Shown in pieces: positions 26,617 through 34,856 of a stretch of 64,000 nt of DNA. The notes under the pieces are model-generated. The model was not told the origin of the DNA, did not search any database, and saw only the letters and a list, made by a program, of their open reading frames with translations. Positions within the stretch are counted from its first letter, which is position 1; each line of letters starts with the position of its first letter. Location of the stretch: assembly GCF_020687505.1 (NCBI RefSeq), contig NZ_JAJEQT010000006.1, one strand, 5' to 3'. The position numbers and the translations under genes are program-made. This DNA is from Coprococcus_C hominis. Its GTDB lineage: Bacteria > Bacillota > Clostridia > Lachnospirales > Lachnospiraceae.

Positions 26617-27265
26617 GGATATTGAAAAGGACAGCCTGAAAAAACAAATACGGGAAATGACACAGCTTGGCTATATTGCACCGGAGGATCTTCCTTCGAT
26701 TGAGCTTTATATGGATCAGGTGACGACGTTCATGGATAAATATCTTTCGCAGAACAAACGGTATGAGGAAGATAAGACGCTGACGAAAACGATGATCAAC
26801 AACTATACGAAGAACAATCTGCTCCCGCCGCCAGAGAAGAAGCGGTATACGAAGGAACATCTGATTTTGCTGATTTATATTTATTATCTGAAGAATGTGG
26901 TTTCAATCAACGATATTCAGATTATGCTGAAACCGCTGATTGATCATTATTTCGAGAATCCGGAGGCTGCACACAGCTTAGAAGAGATCTATGCAAGTCT
27001 TTATAAGCTTGAACAGCGTCAGCATTTCCGGGTAGAGAATAGCATTATGAAGACATTTGAATTATCAGAACGAGATTTTCCGGGTGCAGATGATCAATAC
27101 ATCAAGAACCTGAATTTCCTCTCTTTGCTTGGATACGATATCTATATGAAGAAGAAGATCATGGAGCGGATTATCGATGAGATGGCTGCGGAGCAGGCGA
27201 AAGAACAGGAGCAGACAAACGGGAAAGAGAAGAAAATAAAAGAAGAAAATAAGAGAAAAAAATAA
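26615..27265 (+). CDS. DUF1836 protein, probable DNA-binding regulator
   Basis: A 216-residue protein of the DUF1836 family. The core (about 15-170) has TKTMINNYTKNNLLPPPEKKRYTKEHL, a MerR-like winged-helix pattern of helix-turn-helix followed by a basic wing, then a long helical region (LLIYIYYLKNVVSINDIQIML). The C-terminal 40 residues are a highly charged Lys/Glu tail. DUF1836 proteins are widespread in Clostridia and lack a proven function; the HTH-like motif and the palindrome across its own promoter suggest an autoregulated transcription factor (inference). Confidence 0.82.
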   Translation: MDIEKDSLKKQIREMTQLGYIAPEDLPSIELYMDQVTTFMDKYLSQNKRYEEDKTLTKTMINNYTKNNLLPPPEKKRYTKEHLILLIYIYYLKNVVSINDIQIMLKPLIDHYFENPEAAHSLEEIYASLYKLEQRQHFRVENSIMKTFELSERDFPGADDQYIKNLNFLSLLGYDIYMKKKIMERIIDEMAAEQAKEQEQTNGKEKKIKEENKRKK

Positions 27266-27300
27266 AAAGAGACGAGGCGTCAATTACGCCTCGTCTTTTT
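27265..27300. terminator. Bidirectional terminator
   Basis: Stem GACGAGGCGT (27271-27280) / ACGCCTCGTC (27285-27294), loop CAAT, with an A-run before and a T-run after. The stop codon of the minus-strand gene lies within the stem. Confidence 0.9.
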
Positions 27301-28573
27301 CGTTGGATGGTTCTGCCGGAAGAAGTGTGAGAGTCACGCGTTCGATACGGTTTCTGTGCACTTCGGTTACCTTAAAGTGGGCACCTTCACAATGAGCTTC
27401 TTCACCGGCGGTTGGAATCTTATCTAACAATTCAATGATGAATCCGGCAAGTGAATCATAATCCTTGGATTGGAAATTCGTGTGGAGTTTATCATTTAAA
27501 TCATCCAGCTTGATGGATGCATCAATATCATAAGTATGGTTGCCGAGATCCCGGATCAGATCATTCTCGTTCTCGTCGTATTCGTCCCGGATATCCCCGA
27601 CGATCTCCTCGACCAGATCCTCCATTGTGATGATTCCGGAAGCCTGTCCGTATTCATCAAGTACGATTGCCATACTGTCTGCGGAGGTTTTCATCTCCGC
27701 GAAGATCTGGCTCGTCTTCTGATACTCATATACAAACAATGGTTTACGCAGGATGCTTCGCAGATCAAAATAACGGATATCTAACAGCTCCCGGTAGAAA
27801 AACAGATCCTTGATATTAAGGATACCGATGATATTTTCTTTGGAATCCTCGTAAATCGGGATTCTGGTATAGGTTTCACTCTTGAAGATATCGACAAGCT
27901 CTTCATAGGTAGAATTCACGTCGGCAGATATAACATCGGCTCTTGGAATCATGATGTCCTTCGATAATGCATCGCCAAAATCAACAACATTGGAGATCAT
28001 GAATTTCTCTTCGGGCTCAATGACGCCTTCTTCATGCGATACATTTACGATAGTTCGAAGCTCTGCTTCGGTAATGCTTGCCTTCTTCGCGGATGGGTCG
28101 ACACGGAACAGCTTGAAGATGGCTCCGGTCAATATATTTAACAGGAAGATAACAGGGGTGAGCAACGTCATCAACCACGAAATCGGGTAGACAACGACCA
28201 TGGAAAGCTGCAATGCATATTGTGTTGCAAGGGTCTTCGGGGAGATCTCACCGAAGATCAGGACAAGCAATGTCAGAATTCCGGTCGATACACCAATGTA
28301 CTTACTTCCGAACATGTTTGTACAAAAGGTTGTTGCAAGTGCGGAGGCGGAGATGTTGACGATGTTGTTTCCGACCAGGATCGCACTTAATAGTTTGCTT
28401 GAATTTTCAGTTACTTTTAATACTTTCTTTGCTTTCTTGTTTCCGCTATCTGCGAGAGAACGAAGCTTTAGATGGCTTACCGTTGTCAGTGCAGTCTCTG
28501 AGGAAGAGAAAAAAGCGGAAAGTGCCAGTAAAATCAGAATTATAATTAGTTGTAACGCGGGACTATTGTCCAA
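27284..28573 (-). CDS. CNNM/CorC (HlyC)-type transporter with CBS pair
   Basis: A membrane protein of the CNNM/CorC group, linked to magnesium or sodium-coupled cation export. About 429 residues: N-terminal CNNM membrane domain with three or four helices (to about 185, containing AFFSSSETAL and VGNNIVNISASALAT), two CBS domains (about 200-325, DVISADVNSTYEELVDIF and MKTSADSMAIVLDEYGQASG), and a C-terminal CorC_HlyC domain. TTG 28573 is taken as start: AAAGGAG lies seven bases before it, while the GTG three codons earlier overlaps that site. Monocistronic, with its own consensus promoter. Confidence 0.88.
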   Translation of the reverse strand: MDNSPALQLIIILILLALSAFFSSSETALTTVSHLKLRSLADSGNKKAKKVLKVTENSSKLLSAILVGNNIVNISASALATTFCTNMFGSKYIGVSTGILTLLVLIFGEISPKTLATQYALQLSMVVVYPISWLMTLLTPVIFLLNILTGAIFKLFRVDPSAKKASITEAELRTIVNVSHEEGVIEPEEKFMISNVVDFGDALSKDIMIPRADVISADVNSTYEELVDIFKSETYTRIPIYEDSKENIIGILNIKDLFFYRELLDIRYFDLRSILRKPLFVYEYQKTSQIFAEMKTSADSMAIVLDEYGQASGIITMEDLVEEIVGDIRDEYDENENDLIRDLGNHTYDIDASIKLDDLNDKLHTNFQSKDYDSLAGFIIELLDKIPTAGEEAHCEGAHFKVTEVHRNRIERVTLTLLPAEPSNEKDEA

Positions 28574-28607
28574 AAAAACCACTCCTTTTGTGTATAAATT
28601 TCCTTAT

Positions 28608-28636
28608 ATTCTATATATTTGGATGAAGGGTGTCAA
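28608..28636 (-). promoter_or_regulatory. CNNM/CorC gene promoter
   Basis: On the minus strand: TTGACA, 17-base spacer, TAGAAT, about 35 bases before the start codon. Confidence 0.8.
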
Positions 28637-28677
28637 GTATAGATTTGGCTATAACATATAATTATAACTGATTCAAT

Positions 28678-28706
28678 TTAATTCCTATTAGACAAATAGG
28701 AATTAA
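28678..28706. promoter_or_regulatory. Perfect 12-bp inverted repeat upstream of metY
   Basis: TTAATTCCTATT (28678-28689) and AATAGGAATTAA (28695-28706) with a five-base centre. A possible metY -10 (TATAAT, 28657-28662) lies just upstream, which would put the repeat at about +10 to +38. It could be a repressor operator or a leader hairpin. A regulator of cysteine/methionine metabolism of the RrF2 (CymR-like) type is one possibility, not shown. Confidence 0.5.
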
Positions 28707-28721
28707 GATGGTAAGATAACC

Positions 28722-28755
28722 TTGCAATCAAGAAAACGGGTTGCAAACAAGAAAA
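28722..28755 (+). repeat. Direct repeat in the metY leader
   Basis: TTGCAATCAAGAAAA (28722-28736) is repeated as TTGCAAACAAGAAAA (28741-28755), 14 of 15 bases identical with a 19-base period. No known SAM or T-box riboswitch core is present in this leader. Confidence 0.5.
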
Positions 28756-28804
28756 GACAACAAGGCACAAGCTGGAAAATAAAAGAAAGATGAGGTACAA
28801 AATT

Positions 28805-30118
28805 ATGGGAAAGAAACATTACGAGGACAGAAATTTAAAGTTTGAAACATTACAGTTACATGTAGGACAGGAACAGCCAGATCCAGTGACAGACGCAAGA
28901 GCCGTTCCAATTTATCTGACATCTTCTTATGTGTTCCACAACAGTCAGCATGCGGCTGACCGTTTTGGATTGAAGGATGCCGGTAACATCTATGGACGTC
29001 TGACAAACCCGACAGAGGATGTATTTGAGAAGCGTATCGCAGCACTCGAAGGTGGTGTCGCAGCACTTGCAGTTGGTTCCGGAGCAGCCGCTCTTACATA
29101 TGCATTTCAGGCACTGGCACATGCAGGCGACCATATCGTAGCAGCCAAGAACATCTACGGTGGAACTTACAACCTGCTTGCACATACACTTCCGGATTAT
29201 GGTATCGAGGCAACTTTCGTAGATCCATTTGACTACGATGCAATCGAAGCAGCTATCAAGCCAAACACAAAGGCAGTTCAGATCGAGACACTTGGAAATC
29301 CGAATTCAGAGGTTGTAGATATTGAGCGTATCGCAAAGATTGCACATGCACACAACATTCCGCTTGTTGTTGATAATACATTTGCAACACCATACCTTGT
29401 AAGACCAATCGAGTATGGTGCAGATATCGTCGTTCATTCCGCAACAAAGTTTATCGGTGGTCATGGAACAACACTCGGCGGTGTGATCATTGATAGTGGT
29501 AAATTTGACTGGCTCAAGGCAGCGGACAAGTTCCCATGGCTGGTAGAGCCAAACGTATCTTATCATGGAGTCAGCTTTGCAAAGGATACTGCTCCGGCAG
29601 CATTTGCAACTTACATCCGTGCGATTCTGCTCCGTGATACAGGTGCAACAATCTCGCCAGTACATTCCTTCATCTTCTTACAGGGGCTTGAGACATTGTC
29701 TCTCCGTGTAGAGCGCCATGTAGAAAATGCACTGAAGGTTGTACAGTATCTGAAGAATCAGCCACAGGTAGAGAAGGTAAATCACCCATCGATCTCTGAG
29801 AATCCAGAGCAGCAGGCACTTTACAAGAAGTACTTCCCGAATGGTGGAGGATCAATCTTTACATTTGAAATTAAGGGTGGCGCTGCAGAAGCACAGAAGT
29901 TTATCGATAACCTCGAGCTCTTCTCCCTGCTTGCAAATGTAGCGGATGTGAAGTCGCTTGCAATCCATCCGGCATCAACCACACATTCTGAGTGCAACGA
30001 GGCAGAGCTTCTCGATCAGGGAATCAAGCCAAATACGATCCGTCTTTCTATCGGTACAGAAAATATCGATGATATCATTGAGGATCTCGATGAGGCATTT
30101 AAAGCACTTGCAGAGTAA
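28805..30118 (+). CDS. metY: O-acetylhomoserine aminocarboxypropyltransferase (sulfhydrylase)
   Basis: Makes homocysteine from O-acetylhomoserine and sulfide (or methionine from methanethiol), a PLP enzyme of the Cys/Met metabolism family. A 437-residue protein with the long-form O-acetylhomoserine sulfhydrylase layout: FETLQLHVGQEQPDP at the N-terminus, NIYGRLTNPT, the PLP-binding lysine in VVHSATKFIGGHG, and SLAIHPASTTHSE near the C-terminus. The ATG at 28805 follows GATGAGG; an ATG five codons upstream is unsupported. Monocistronic, with an operator-like palindrome and direct repeats upstream and a strong terminator downstream. Confidence 0.94.
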   Translation: MGKKHYEDRNLKFETLQLHVGQEQPDPVTDARAVPIYLTSSYVFHNSQHAADRFGLKDAGNIYGRLTNPTEDVFEKRIAALEGGVAALAVGSGAAALTYAFQALAHAGDHIVAAKNIYGGTYNLLAHTLPDYGIEATFVDPFDYDAIEAAIKPNTKAVQIETLGNPNSEVVDIERIAKIAHAHNIPLVVDNTFATPYLVRPIEYGADIVVHSATKFIGGHGTTLGGVIIDSGKFDWLKAADKFPWLVEPNVSYHGVSFAKDTAPAAFATYIRAILLRDTGATISPVHSFIFLQGLETLSLRVERHVENALKVVQYLKNQPQVEKVNHPSISENPEQQALYKKYFPNGGGSIFTFEIKGGAAEAQKFIDNLELFSLLANVADVKSLAIHPASTTHSECNEAELLDQGIKPNTIRLSIGTENIDDIIEDLDEAFKALAE

Positions 30119-30138
30119 TCACTTGTGAAAATATGGTT

Positions 30139-30171
30139 AAAAAGAGGCAGAAACTTGGTCTGCCTCTTTTT
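30139..30171 (+). terminator. metY terminator
   Basis: AAAAAGAGGCAGA (30139-30151) pairs with TCTGCCTCTTTTT (30159-30171) across AACTTGG, ending in a T-run. Confidence 0.92.
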
Positions 30172-30237
30172 TATTTACAGAAAATGTGGTAAAATAAGAT
30201 TAGTAAAAACAAACAGGAAAGTGTAAACGGTGAAAAG

Positions 30238-31176
30238 ATGTTATCAGTCGTATTACCTGCCTATAATGAAGAAAAAATGATTCAGAAAGCGGCAGGAACC
30301 ATAGGCGGAATTTTACAAAAAGAAGCCATTGATTATGAGATTATATTCGTAGATGATGGTTCCAAAGATGGAACGTGGCAGCAAATAGAACAGACACAAA
30401 AAGAAGATCAGCATGTCAATGGAGTTCGTTTTTCCAGAAATTTCGGAAAAGAATCTGCCATGATGGCGGGACTGGAAAATGCAGGTGGCGATTGCGTTGT
30501 TGTGATGGATTGTGATCTACAGCATCCACCAGAGACAATCGTGGAGATGTATCGGCTGTGGCAGCAGGGATACGAAGTTGTCGAGGGCGTGAAGCGTACG
30601 CGTGGAAAGGAAAACGTCTTTCATAAATTAAGCGCGGGACTTTTTTATAAACTGATTTCGAAGGCTGTCAAGATTGATATGTCCAGAGCGTCGGATTTCA
30701 AACTGATGGATCGACGCGCGGTAGAGGCGTTGCTTGCAATGCCGGAGCGAAATGCTTTCTTCCGGGCGTTATCTTCCTGGATTGGATTCCGGACAACCTC
30801 GGTGGAGTTTGACGTGCAGGAACGGGAAATTGGCGAGTCGAAATGGTCGACCAAGTCATTGATCCGTTACGCAATCTCCAATATCGTGTCGTTTTCTTCA
30901 GCACCGATGACACTGGTAACAATTACCGGTATACTTGGGTTTCTGTTTGCGGTTATACTAGGCATACAGACACTTGTAAATTATTTTTCTGGTCATGCGG
31001 TCGAAGGATTTACGACAGTGATCCTGATTATCCTGATCATGGGCAGTCTGATTCTTATGGGATTGGGTGTCATAGGATATTATATTGCGAAGATCTATGA
31101 GGAGGTTAAGTGCCGCCCACGCTATATTGTATCGCGAAAAGTCGGAGCAGGCATGACATGGGAGAAACGTAGATAG
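30238..31176 (+). CDS. GtrB/DPM1-like polyprenyl-phosphate glycosyltransferase
   Basis: A 312-residue membrane enzyme that probably loads a sugar from a nucleotide donor onto undecaprenyl phosphate. The GT2 domain (1-215) has VVLPAYNEE, FVDDGSKDGTW, SRNFGKESAMMAGL and the metal-binding DCDLQHPPE, then REIGESKWSTKSL before the membrane part. Two C-terminal helices (about 232-254 and 265-290) match GtrB/YkcC-type enzymes. The ATG has only a weak upstream site. It may be co-transcribed with the following phospholipase-C-like gene (26-base gap). The sugar is unknown. Confidence 0.87.
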   Translation: MLSVVLPAYNEEKMIQKAAGTIGGILQKEAIDYEIIFVDDGSKDGTWQQIEQTQKEDQHVNGVRFSRNFGKESAMMAGLENAGGDCVVVMDCDLQHPPETIVEMYRLWQQGYEVVEGVKRTRGKENVFHKLSAGLFYKLISKAVKIDMSRASDFKLMDRRAVEALLAMPERNAFFRALSSWIGFRTTSVEFDVQEREIGESKWSTKSLIRYAISNIVSFSSAPMTLVTITGILGFLFAVILGIQTLVNYFSGHAVEGFTTVILIILIMGSLILMGLGVIGYYIAKIYEEVKCRPRYIVSRKVGAGMTWEKRR

Positions 31177-31202
31177 GTTTAAAAAACCAAAGGAGGTATT
31201 GG

Positions 31203-31781
31203 ATGCGTAAGAAATCACACATATCGCTTACAAAGGGTGTTGTACACGGACTGTCCGCAGAACAGCGGTTCGGACATCGCTTATCCCTGTATGTGGGAAG
31301 CATACTTCCAGATTGTACACCTTCTTTTTTGACAAGACGTCATTGTATCGAGGATACGTTTGATGTGTGTGAAAAGAAGATGCTTGGATTCTTGAAGCAT
31401 TACAAAACAAAGAAAAAAGGCGTTTCGATCTTATCAAGTATTCGGATGGGTGTGGTATTGCATTACATTGCAGATTATTTTACATATCCGCACAATGCAC
31501 ATTATCCGGGAACTTTGAAAGATCATTGCAGTTATGAAGAGGACTTGAAGCATCGCATGCGAAGCTTTGTGCGCAACAGATATGAATCTGGCGAGATGCA
31601 GTACGATGAACGGATGCTGCCAACGATTCATTCCCTGCAGGAGTTGCTCGATTATGTCAAAGAAAAACATGAATATTATGTACATGATCGTGGAAATGTG
31701 AATCTGGATTGCGCGTATTCGTATATTGTTTGTCTGGCTGTGATGTATTCTCTGTTGCAGCTTGCTGTAAATCCAGCATAA
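31203..31781 (+). CDS. Zinc-dependent phospholipase C family protein
   Basis: A 192-residue protein with the spaced His/Asp pattern of the bacterial zinc phospholipase C/S1-P1 fold: SHISLTKGVVHGL, GHRLSLYVGSILPDCTP and MGVVLHYIADYFTYPHN. No signal peptide or membrane segment is clear, unlike secreted clostridial alpha-toxins, so a toxin role is not indicated; it is the small intracellular type often called hypothetical in Lachnospiraceae. It starts after AAAGGAGGT. The substrate is unknown. Confidence 0.72.
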   Translation: MRKKSHISLTKGVVHGLSAEQRFGHRLSLYVGSILPDCTPSFLTRRHCIEDTFDVCEKKMLGFLKHYKTKKKGVSILSSIRMGVVLHYIADYFTYPHNAHYPGTLKDHCSYEEDLKHRMRSFVRNRYESGEMQYDERMLPTIHSLQELLDYVKEKHEYYVHDRGNVNLDCAYSYIVCLAVMYSLLQLAVNPA

Positions 31782-31848
31782 AAATAGAGAATCTGACGCA
31801 TACTATCCGGGAACTGTAAGAAAACAGTTCAGAGAAGGAGGATATTGT

Positions 31849-32034
31849 ATGCGAGCTGGAGCAGAAGTTTACAGAGAAGTAGCTGAGCGTTGCAGCGCTT
31901 ATGACAAGCGTGAGCGGAAATCTTGTTTTTGCAATGTGGCAGAGGGCGAGAAAAGCTGTCTGAATTGCAGACATTTCGCAGAGGACGAGCATTGCAGACT
32001 GGATCTGTACGATCCGATTGTAAAAGAGTTATAA
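31849..32034 (+). CDS. Small cysteine-rich protein, possible metal-binding
   Basis: A 61-residue protein preceded by a very good GAAGGAGG site. It has six cysteines, four of them as C-F-C and C-L-N-C pairs (C26, C28, C37, C40) plus C15 and C49. The spacing suggests a zinc- or iron-binding knuckle. It is soluble and I recognise no named family. It stands alone between a phospholipase-like gene and a terminator, and its strong translation signals argue that it is expressed. Confidence 0.75.
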   Translation: MRAGAEVYREVAERCSAYDKRERKSCFCNVAEGEKSCLNCRHFAEDEHCRLDLYDPIVKEL

Positions 32035-32040
32035 GAAATG

Positions 32041-32069
32041 AAGGGACTTTTTCGGAAGTCCCTTTTTCT
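32041..32069 (+). terminator. Terminator after the Cys-rich small gene
   Basis: AAGGGACTT / AAGTCCCTT stem around TTTCGG, then TTTTTC. Confidence 0.88.
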
Positions 32070-32118
32070 TATGGTCGGAGGATGGCGGAAGAGATACGAT
32101 TCGGACATGGCATAATGC

Positions 32119-32147
32119 TTGACATAAAAGAGGGTGGTTGTTATACT
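32119..32147 (+). promoter_or_regulatory. ABC-F gene promoter
   Basis: TTGACA, 17-base spacer, TATACT, 42 bases before the start codon. Confidence 0.8.
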
Positions 32148-32189
32148 CATAGCTAGTTTTGGATAAGCAGTATAGAAAGGAAACCAGAT

Positions 32190-33821
32190 ATGATTAGTGC
32201 AAATAATGTAACCCTGCGGCTTGGAAAGCGGGCTTTGTTTGAGGATGTAAATATAAAGTTTACAGAGGGAAACTGTTACGGTTTGATTGGTGCAAATGGT
32301 GCAGGCAAATCAACCTTTTTAAAGATTCTTTCCGGAGAACTTGAACCGACAAATGGTGAAGTTATCATGAATGATGGCGAGCGTCTGTCTGTCCTGCAGC
32401 AGGATCACTTCAAATACGACCAATATATGGTACTCGACACGGTTATTATGGGAAATAAACGCCTGTATGATATTATGAAAGAAAAGGACGCAATCTATGC
32501 GAAGGAAGACTTCACGGATGAAGATGGTATCCGTGCATCGGAGCTTGAAGCAGAGTTTGCAGAGATGGATGGCTGGAATGCAGAGAGTGATGCGGCAACC
32601 CTCCTGAATGGTCTTGGCGTTGATACAGATATTCATTACAAAATGATGAGCGAGCTTGATGGTAATCTGAAAGTCAAAGTCCTTCTGGCACAGGCTTTGT
32701 TTGGCAACCCGGATGTTCTGCTTCTGGATGAGCCAACCAACCATTTGGATCTCGATGCGATTGCTTGGCTCGAGGAGTTCCTGATCAACTTTGAGAATAC
32801 GGTTATTGTTGTATCCCATGACCGTTATTTTCTGAACAAGGTATGTACCCATATCGCAGATATTGATTATGCGAAGATCCAGCTTTATGCCGGAAACTAT
32901 GACTTCTGGTATGAGAGCAGCCAGTTGATGATCAAGCAGATGAAGGAAGCAAATAAGAAGAAGGAAGAAAAAATCAAGGAGCTGCAGGACTTTATTCAGC
33001 GTTTCTCTGCAAATGCTTCAAAGTCCAAGCAGGCGACTTCCAGAAAACGTGCGTTGGAGAAGATTCAGCTTGATGAGATTCGTCCATCCAGCCGTAAATA
33101 TCCATATATTGATTTCCGTCCGAAGAGAGAGATTGGAAATGAGGTCCTTACTGTATCAAACATTTCCAAGACAATCGATGGTGTAAAGGTGCTTGACAAT
33201 ATTTCCTTTACAGTCGGACATGACGATAAGATTGCATTTGTCGGACCAAACACGATTGCAACGACAACGCTGTTCCGTATCCTTGCCGGAGAAGAAGAAC
33301 CGGATGAAGGAAGCTACAAGTGGGGCGTTACAACATCACAGGGATATTTCCCGAAAGACAATACGAAGGAGTTTGATAATGATCTTGTGATCGCAGACTG
33401 GCTGGCACAGTATTCTGACGACAAGGATGCAACGTATGTGCGTGGATTCCTTGGCAGAATGTTATTTGCCGGTGAAGATGGCGTGAAGAAGGTTAAGGTG
33501 CTTTCCGGTGGTGAGAAGGTGCGCTGCCTGTTGTCAAAGCTTATGATTATGGGTTCCAACGTGTTAATCCTCGACGAGCCGACGAACCATCTGGATATGG
33601 AGAGTATCACAGCGTTAAATAATGGATTGATCAAGTTCCCTGGCGTCTGCCTTTTTGCCTGTCAGGATCATCAGTTTGTACAGACAACCGCGAACCGTAT
33701 CATGGAGCTTACGAATACGGGCTTGATTGACAAACAGACAACCTACGATGAATACCTTGCGAATGATGAACTTGCAAGAAAACGTCAGGTCATGAATATG
33801 GCAAGCGACGATCAGGATTGA
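32190..33821 (+). CDS. ABC-F ATPase (YkpA/YbiT-like) with degenerate second ATP site
   Basis: A 543-residue soluble protein with two ATPase domains and no membrane part; ABC-F proteins act on the ribosome. NBD1 has an intact P-loop (GANGAGKST), Walker B (LLLDEPTNHLD) and switch His (VSHDR). The linker (about 250-290, KKKEEKIKELQDF and SKQATSRKRA) is the P-site tRNA-interaction motif. NBD2 keeps its signature LSGGEKVRC and Walker B (LILDEPTNHLD) but its P-loop reads GPNTIATTT (352-360), with Thr where the catalytic Lys should be at 358, and the switch His is Gln492 (ACQDHQF). So one ATP site probably does not hydrolyse. A degenerate NBD2 P-loop may be common in this subfamily. Confidence 0.9.
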   Translation: MISANNVTLRLGKRALFEDVNIKFTEGNCYGLIGANGAGKSTFLKILSGELEPTNGEVIMNDGERLSVLQQDHFKYDQYMVLDTVIMGNKRLYDIMKEKDAIYAKEDFTDEDGIRASELEAEFAEMDGWNAESDAATLLNGLGVDTDIHYKMMSELDGNLKVKVLLAQALFGNPDVLLLDEPTNHLDLDAIAWLEEFLINFENTVIVVSHDRYFLNKVCTHIADIDYAKIQLYAGNYDFWYESSQLMIKQMKEANKKKEEKIKELQDFIQRFSANASKSKQATSRKRALEKIQLDEIRPSSRKYPYIDFRPKREIGNEVLTVSNISKTIDGVKVLDNISFTVGHDDKIAFVGPNTIATTTLFRILAGEEEPDEGSYKWGVTTSQGYFPKDNTKEFDNDLVIADWLAQYSDDKDATYVRGFLGRMLFAGEDGVKKVKVLSGGEKVRCLLSKLMIMGSNVLILDEPTNHLDMESITALNNGLIKFPGVCLFACQDHQFVQTTANRIMELTNTGLIDKQTTYDEYLANDELARKRQVMNMASDDQD

Positions 33822-33856
33822 TCGGAATAATGAAAATCGAATGATTTGAAAAGAAT

Positions 33857-33895
33857 AAAAATGGACAGGCTTTTGAAAAAGCCTGCCCATTTTTT
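33857..33895 (+). terminator. ABC-F gene terminator
   Basis: AAAATGG-CAGGCTTTT pairs with AAGCCTG-CCATTTTTT (one mismatch) around GAAA, ending in a T-run. Confidence 0.88.
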
Positions 33896-33921
33896 ACTAT
33901 GCGAACGTTCGTGATAGTAAA
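33893..33921. repeat. Near-perfect dyad in convergent intergenic region
   Basis: TTTACTAT-G-CGAAC / GTTCG-TG-ATAGTAAA, centred at 33906/33907, with a single-base asymmetry. It lies between two converging genes, past a terminator, where an operator is not expected. It may form part of the leftward gene's 3' end structure. Confidence 0.5.
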
Positions 33922-33944
33922 GAAACACACGATGCAGCATTTTA

Positions 33945-34856
33945 CTAATAGGTTGTTTCTGTATCGATATCCAGATGCAGAATGAATTTCAACATCCGTT
34001 TTGCGTTGACGTAATTCCGCTCTGTGTTCCCCGGAAAACCTAAGTATACTTTGTCATAACCGAGATTTAACCCTTTTGCGAAGTCTGTGTCACTGATATC
34101 AATGGCGAAAGGTACATTTACCCCATCGTTATCGTCTGCAGTACAGATCCGGGATTCCACTTCTGAATAAATTTCGGCTGGCAGATAGTTTCGCAAAGGA
34201 TAGATGATTTCCTGCATTGCACAGTATTCCAGTCCTTTTTCGTCCATGATCATAACATCATAAAAACCATTAAAGCAAAGCATTGGCAGCTCGGTATAGA
34301 CGGAGGCACTGGAGTTTTGTGAATATTCTTCCAGGTAAGTATCCTTATCCAGATGTACGGTTACGTCACTCTCTAACTGATAAGCACCGTTCAGATTGTA
34401 AAAGTCCAGATATTCATCAACGAAGGATGTGTCTACTGCGGAAGGCTCCGGTGAATTGACGATGCAGTAGGACAAAGCAACTGGACGGCTCTTCTTATAG
34501 ATCGTAACCGGAATTGCAATACAGATGGCGAGTAAAACCAGACCAAGGATAATTCGCCCCTTATAATAAGATAGGATGTATCCGAATTTTTGACCTTTCG
34601 TCATACCTTCCATGTGTTCTTTGATCCGTGCACGTTTGGCACGCTGACGGTCGCGGAAACTCAAACTGTGTAATTCGAGGTTGTCCTCGGTATTGACAGT
34701 TGGCTTTGTGTCTTTGGATTTATTTTCAACATCTGTTTTTTCTGTACCTTCCGGTGCGGATTGATCTGACTGGGATTCGTTGATCTCTTCGACAACATCT
34801 GTGCTGACAGCTTCGGACTCATCGACTGTTGATTTTGACAGTTCCTGTTTGCTCAT
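33945..34856 (-). CDS. Unknown single-pass membrane protein
   Basis: No family recognised. A 303-residue protein: an acidic Ser/Glu/Asp-rich cytoplasmic N-terminus (to about 75), a basic stretch (RDRQRAKRARIKEH), one membrane helix near 105-127 (IILGLVLLAICIAIPVTIY) and an extracellular domain of about 175 residues. That domain has a mixed alpha/beta look with SYCIVNSPEPS, LPMLCFNGFYDVMIMD and KVYLGFPGNTERNY. The layout is like that of the pair at 21962-24231 (acidic tail, basic stop, one helix), but the outer domain differs. Monocistronic and convergent with the ABC-F gene. Confidence 0.75.
   Translation of the reverse strand: MSKQELSKSTVDESEAVSTDVVEEINESQSDQSAPEGTEKTDVENKSKDTKPTVNTEDNLELHSLSFRDRQRAKRARIKEHMEGMTKGQKFGYILSYYKGRIILGLVLLAICIAIPVTIYKKSRPVALSYCIVNSPEPSAVDTSFVDEYLDFYNLNGAYQLESDVTVHLDKDTYLEEYSQNSSASVYTELPMLCFNGFYDVMIMDEKGLEYCAMQEIIYPLRNYLPAEIYSEVESRICTADDNDGVNVPFAIDISDTDFAKGLNLGYDKVYLGFPGNTERNYVNAKRMLKFILHLDIDTETTY

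Noticed and set aside
28640..28804. SAM riboswitch or T-box upstream of metY
   Set aside because: No SAM-box core, no T-box sequence and no terminator hairpin in the leader.
31203..31781. Secreted clostridial alpha-toxin
   Set aside because: No signal peptide and too short, lacking the C2-like membrane-binding domain; only the general zinc phospholipase pattern is shared.
33902..33911. CGAACGTTCG as a LexA/SOS box
   Set aside because: Gram-positive LexA boxes need a 4-base spacer between GAAC and GTTC; none is present, and no SOS gene lies next to it.
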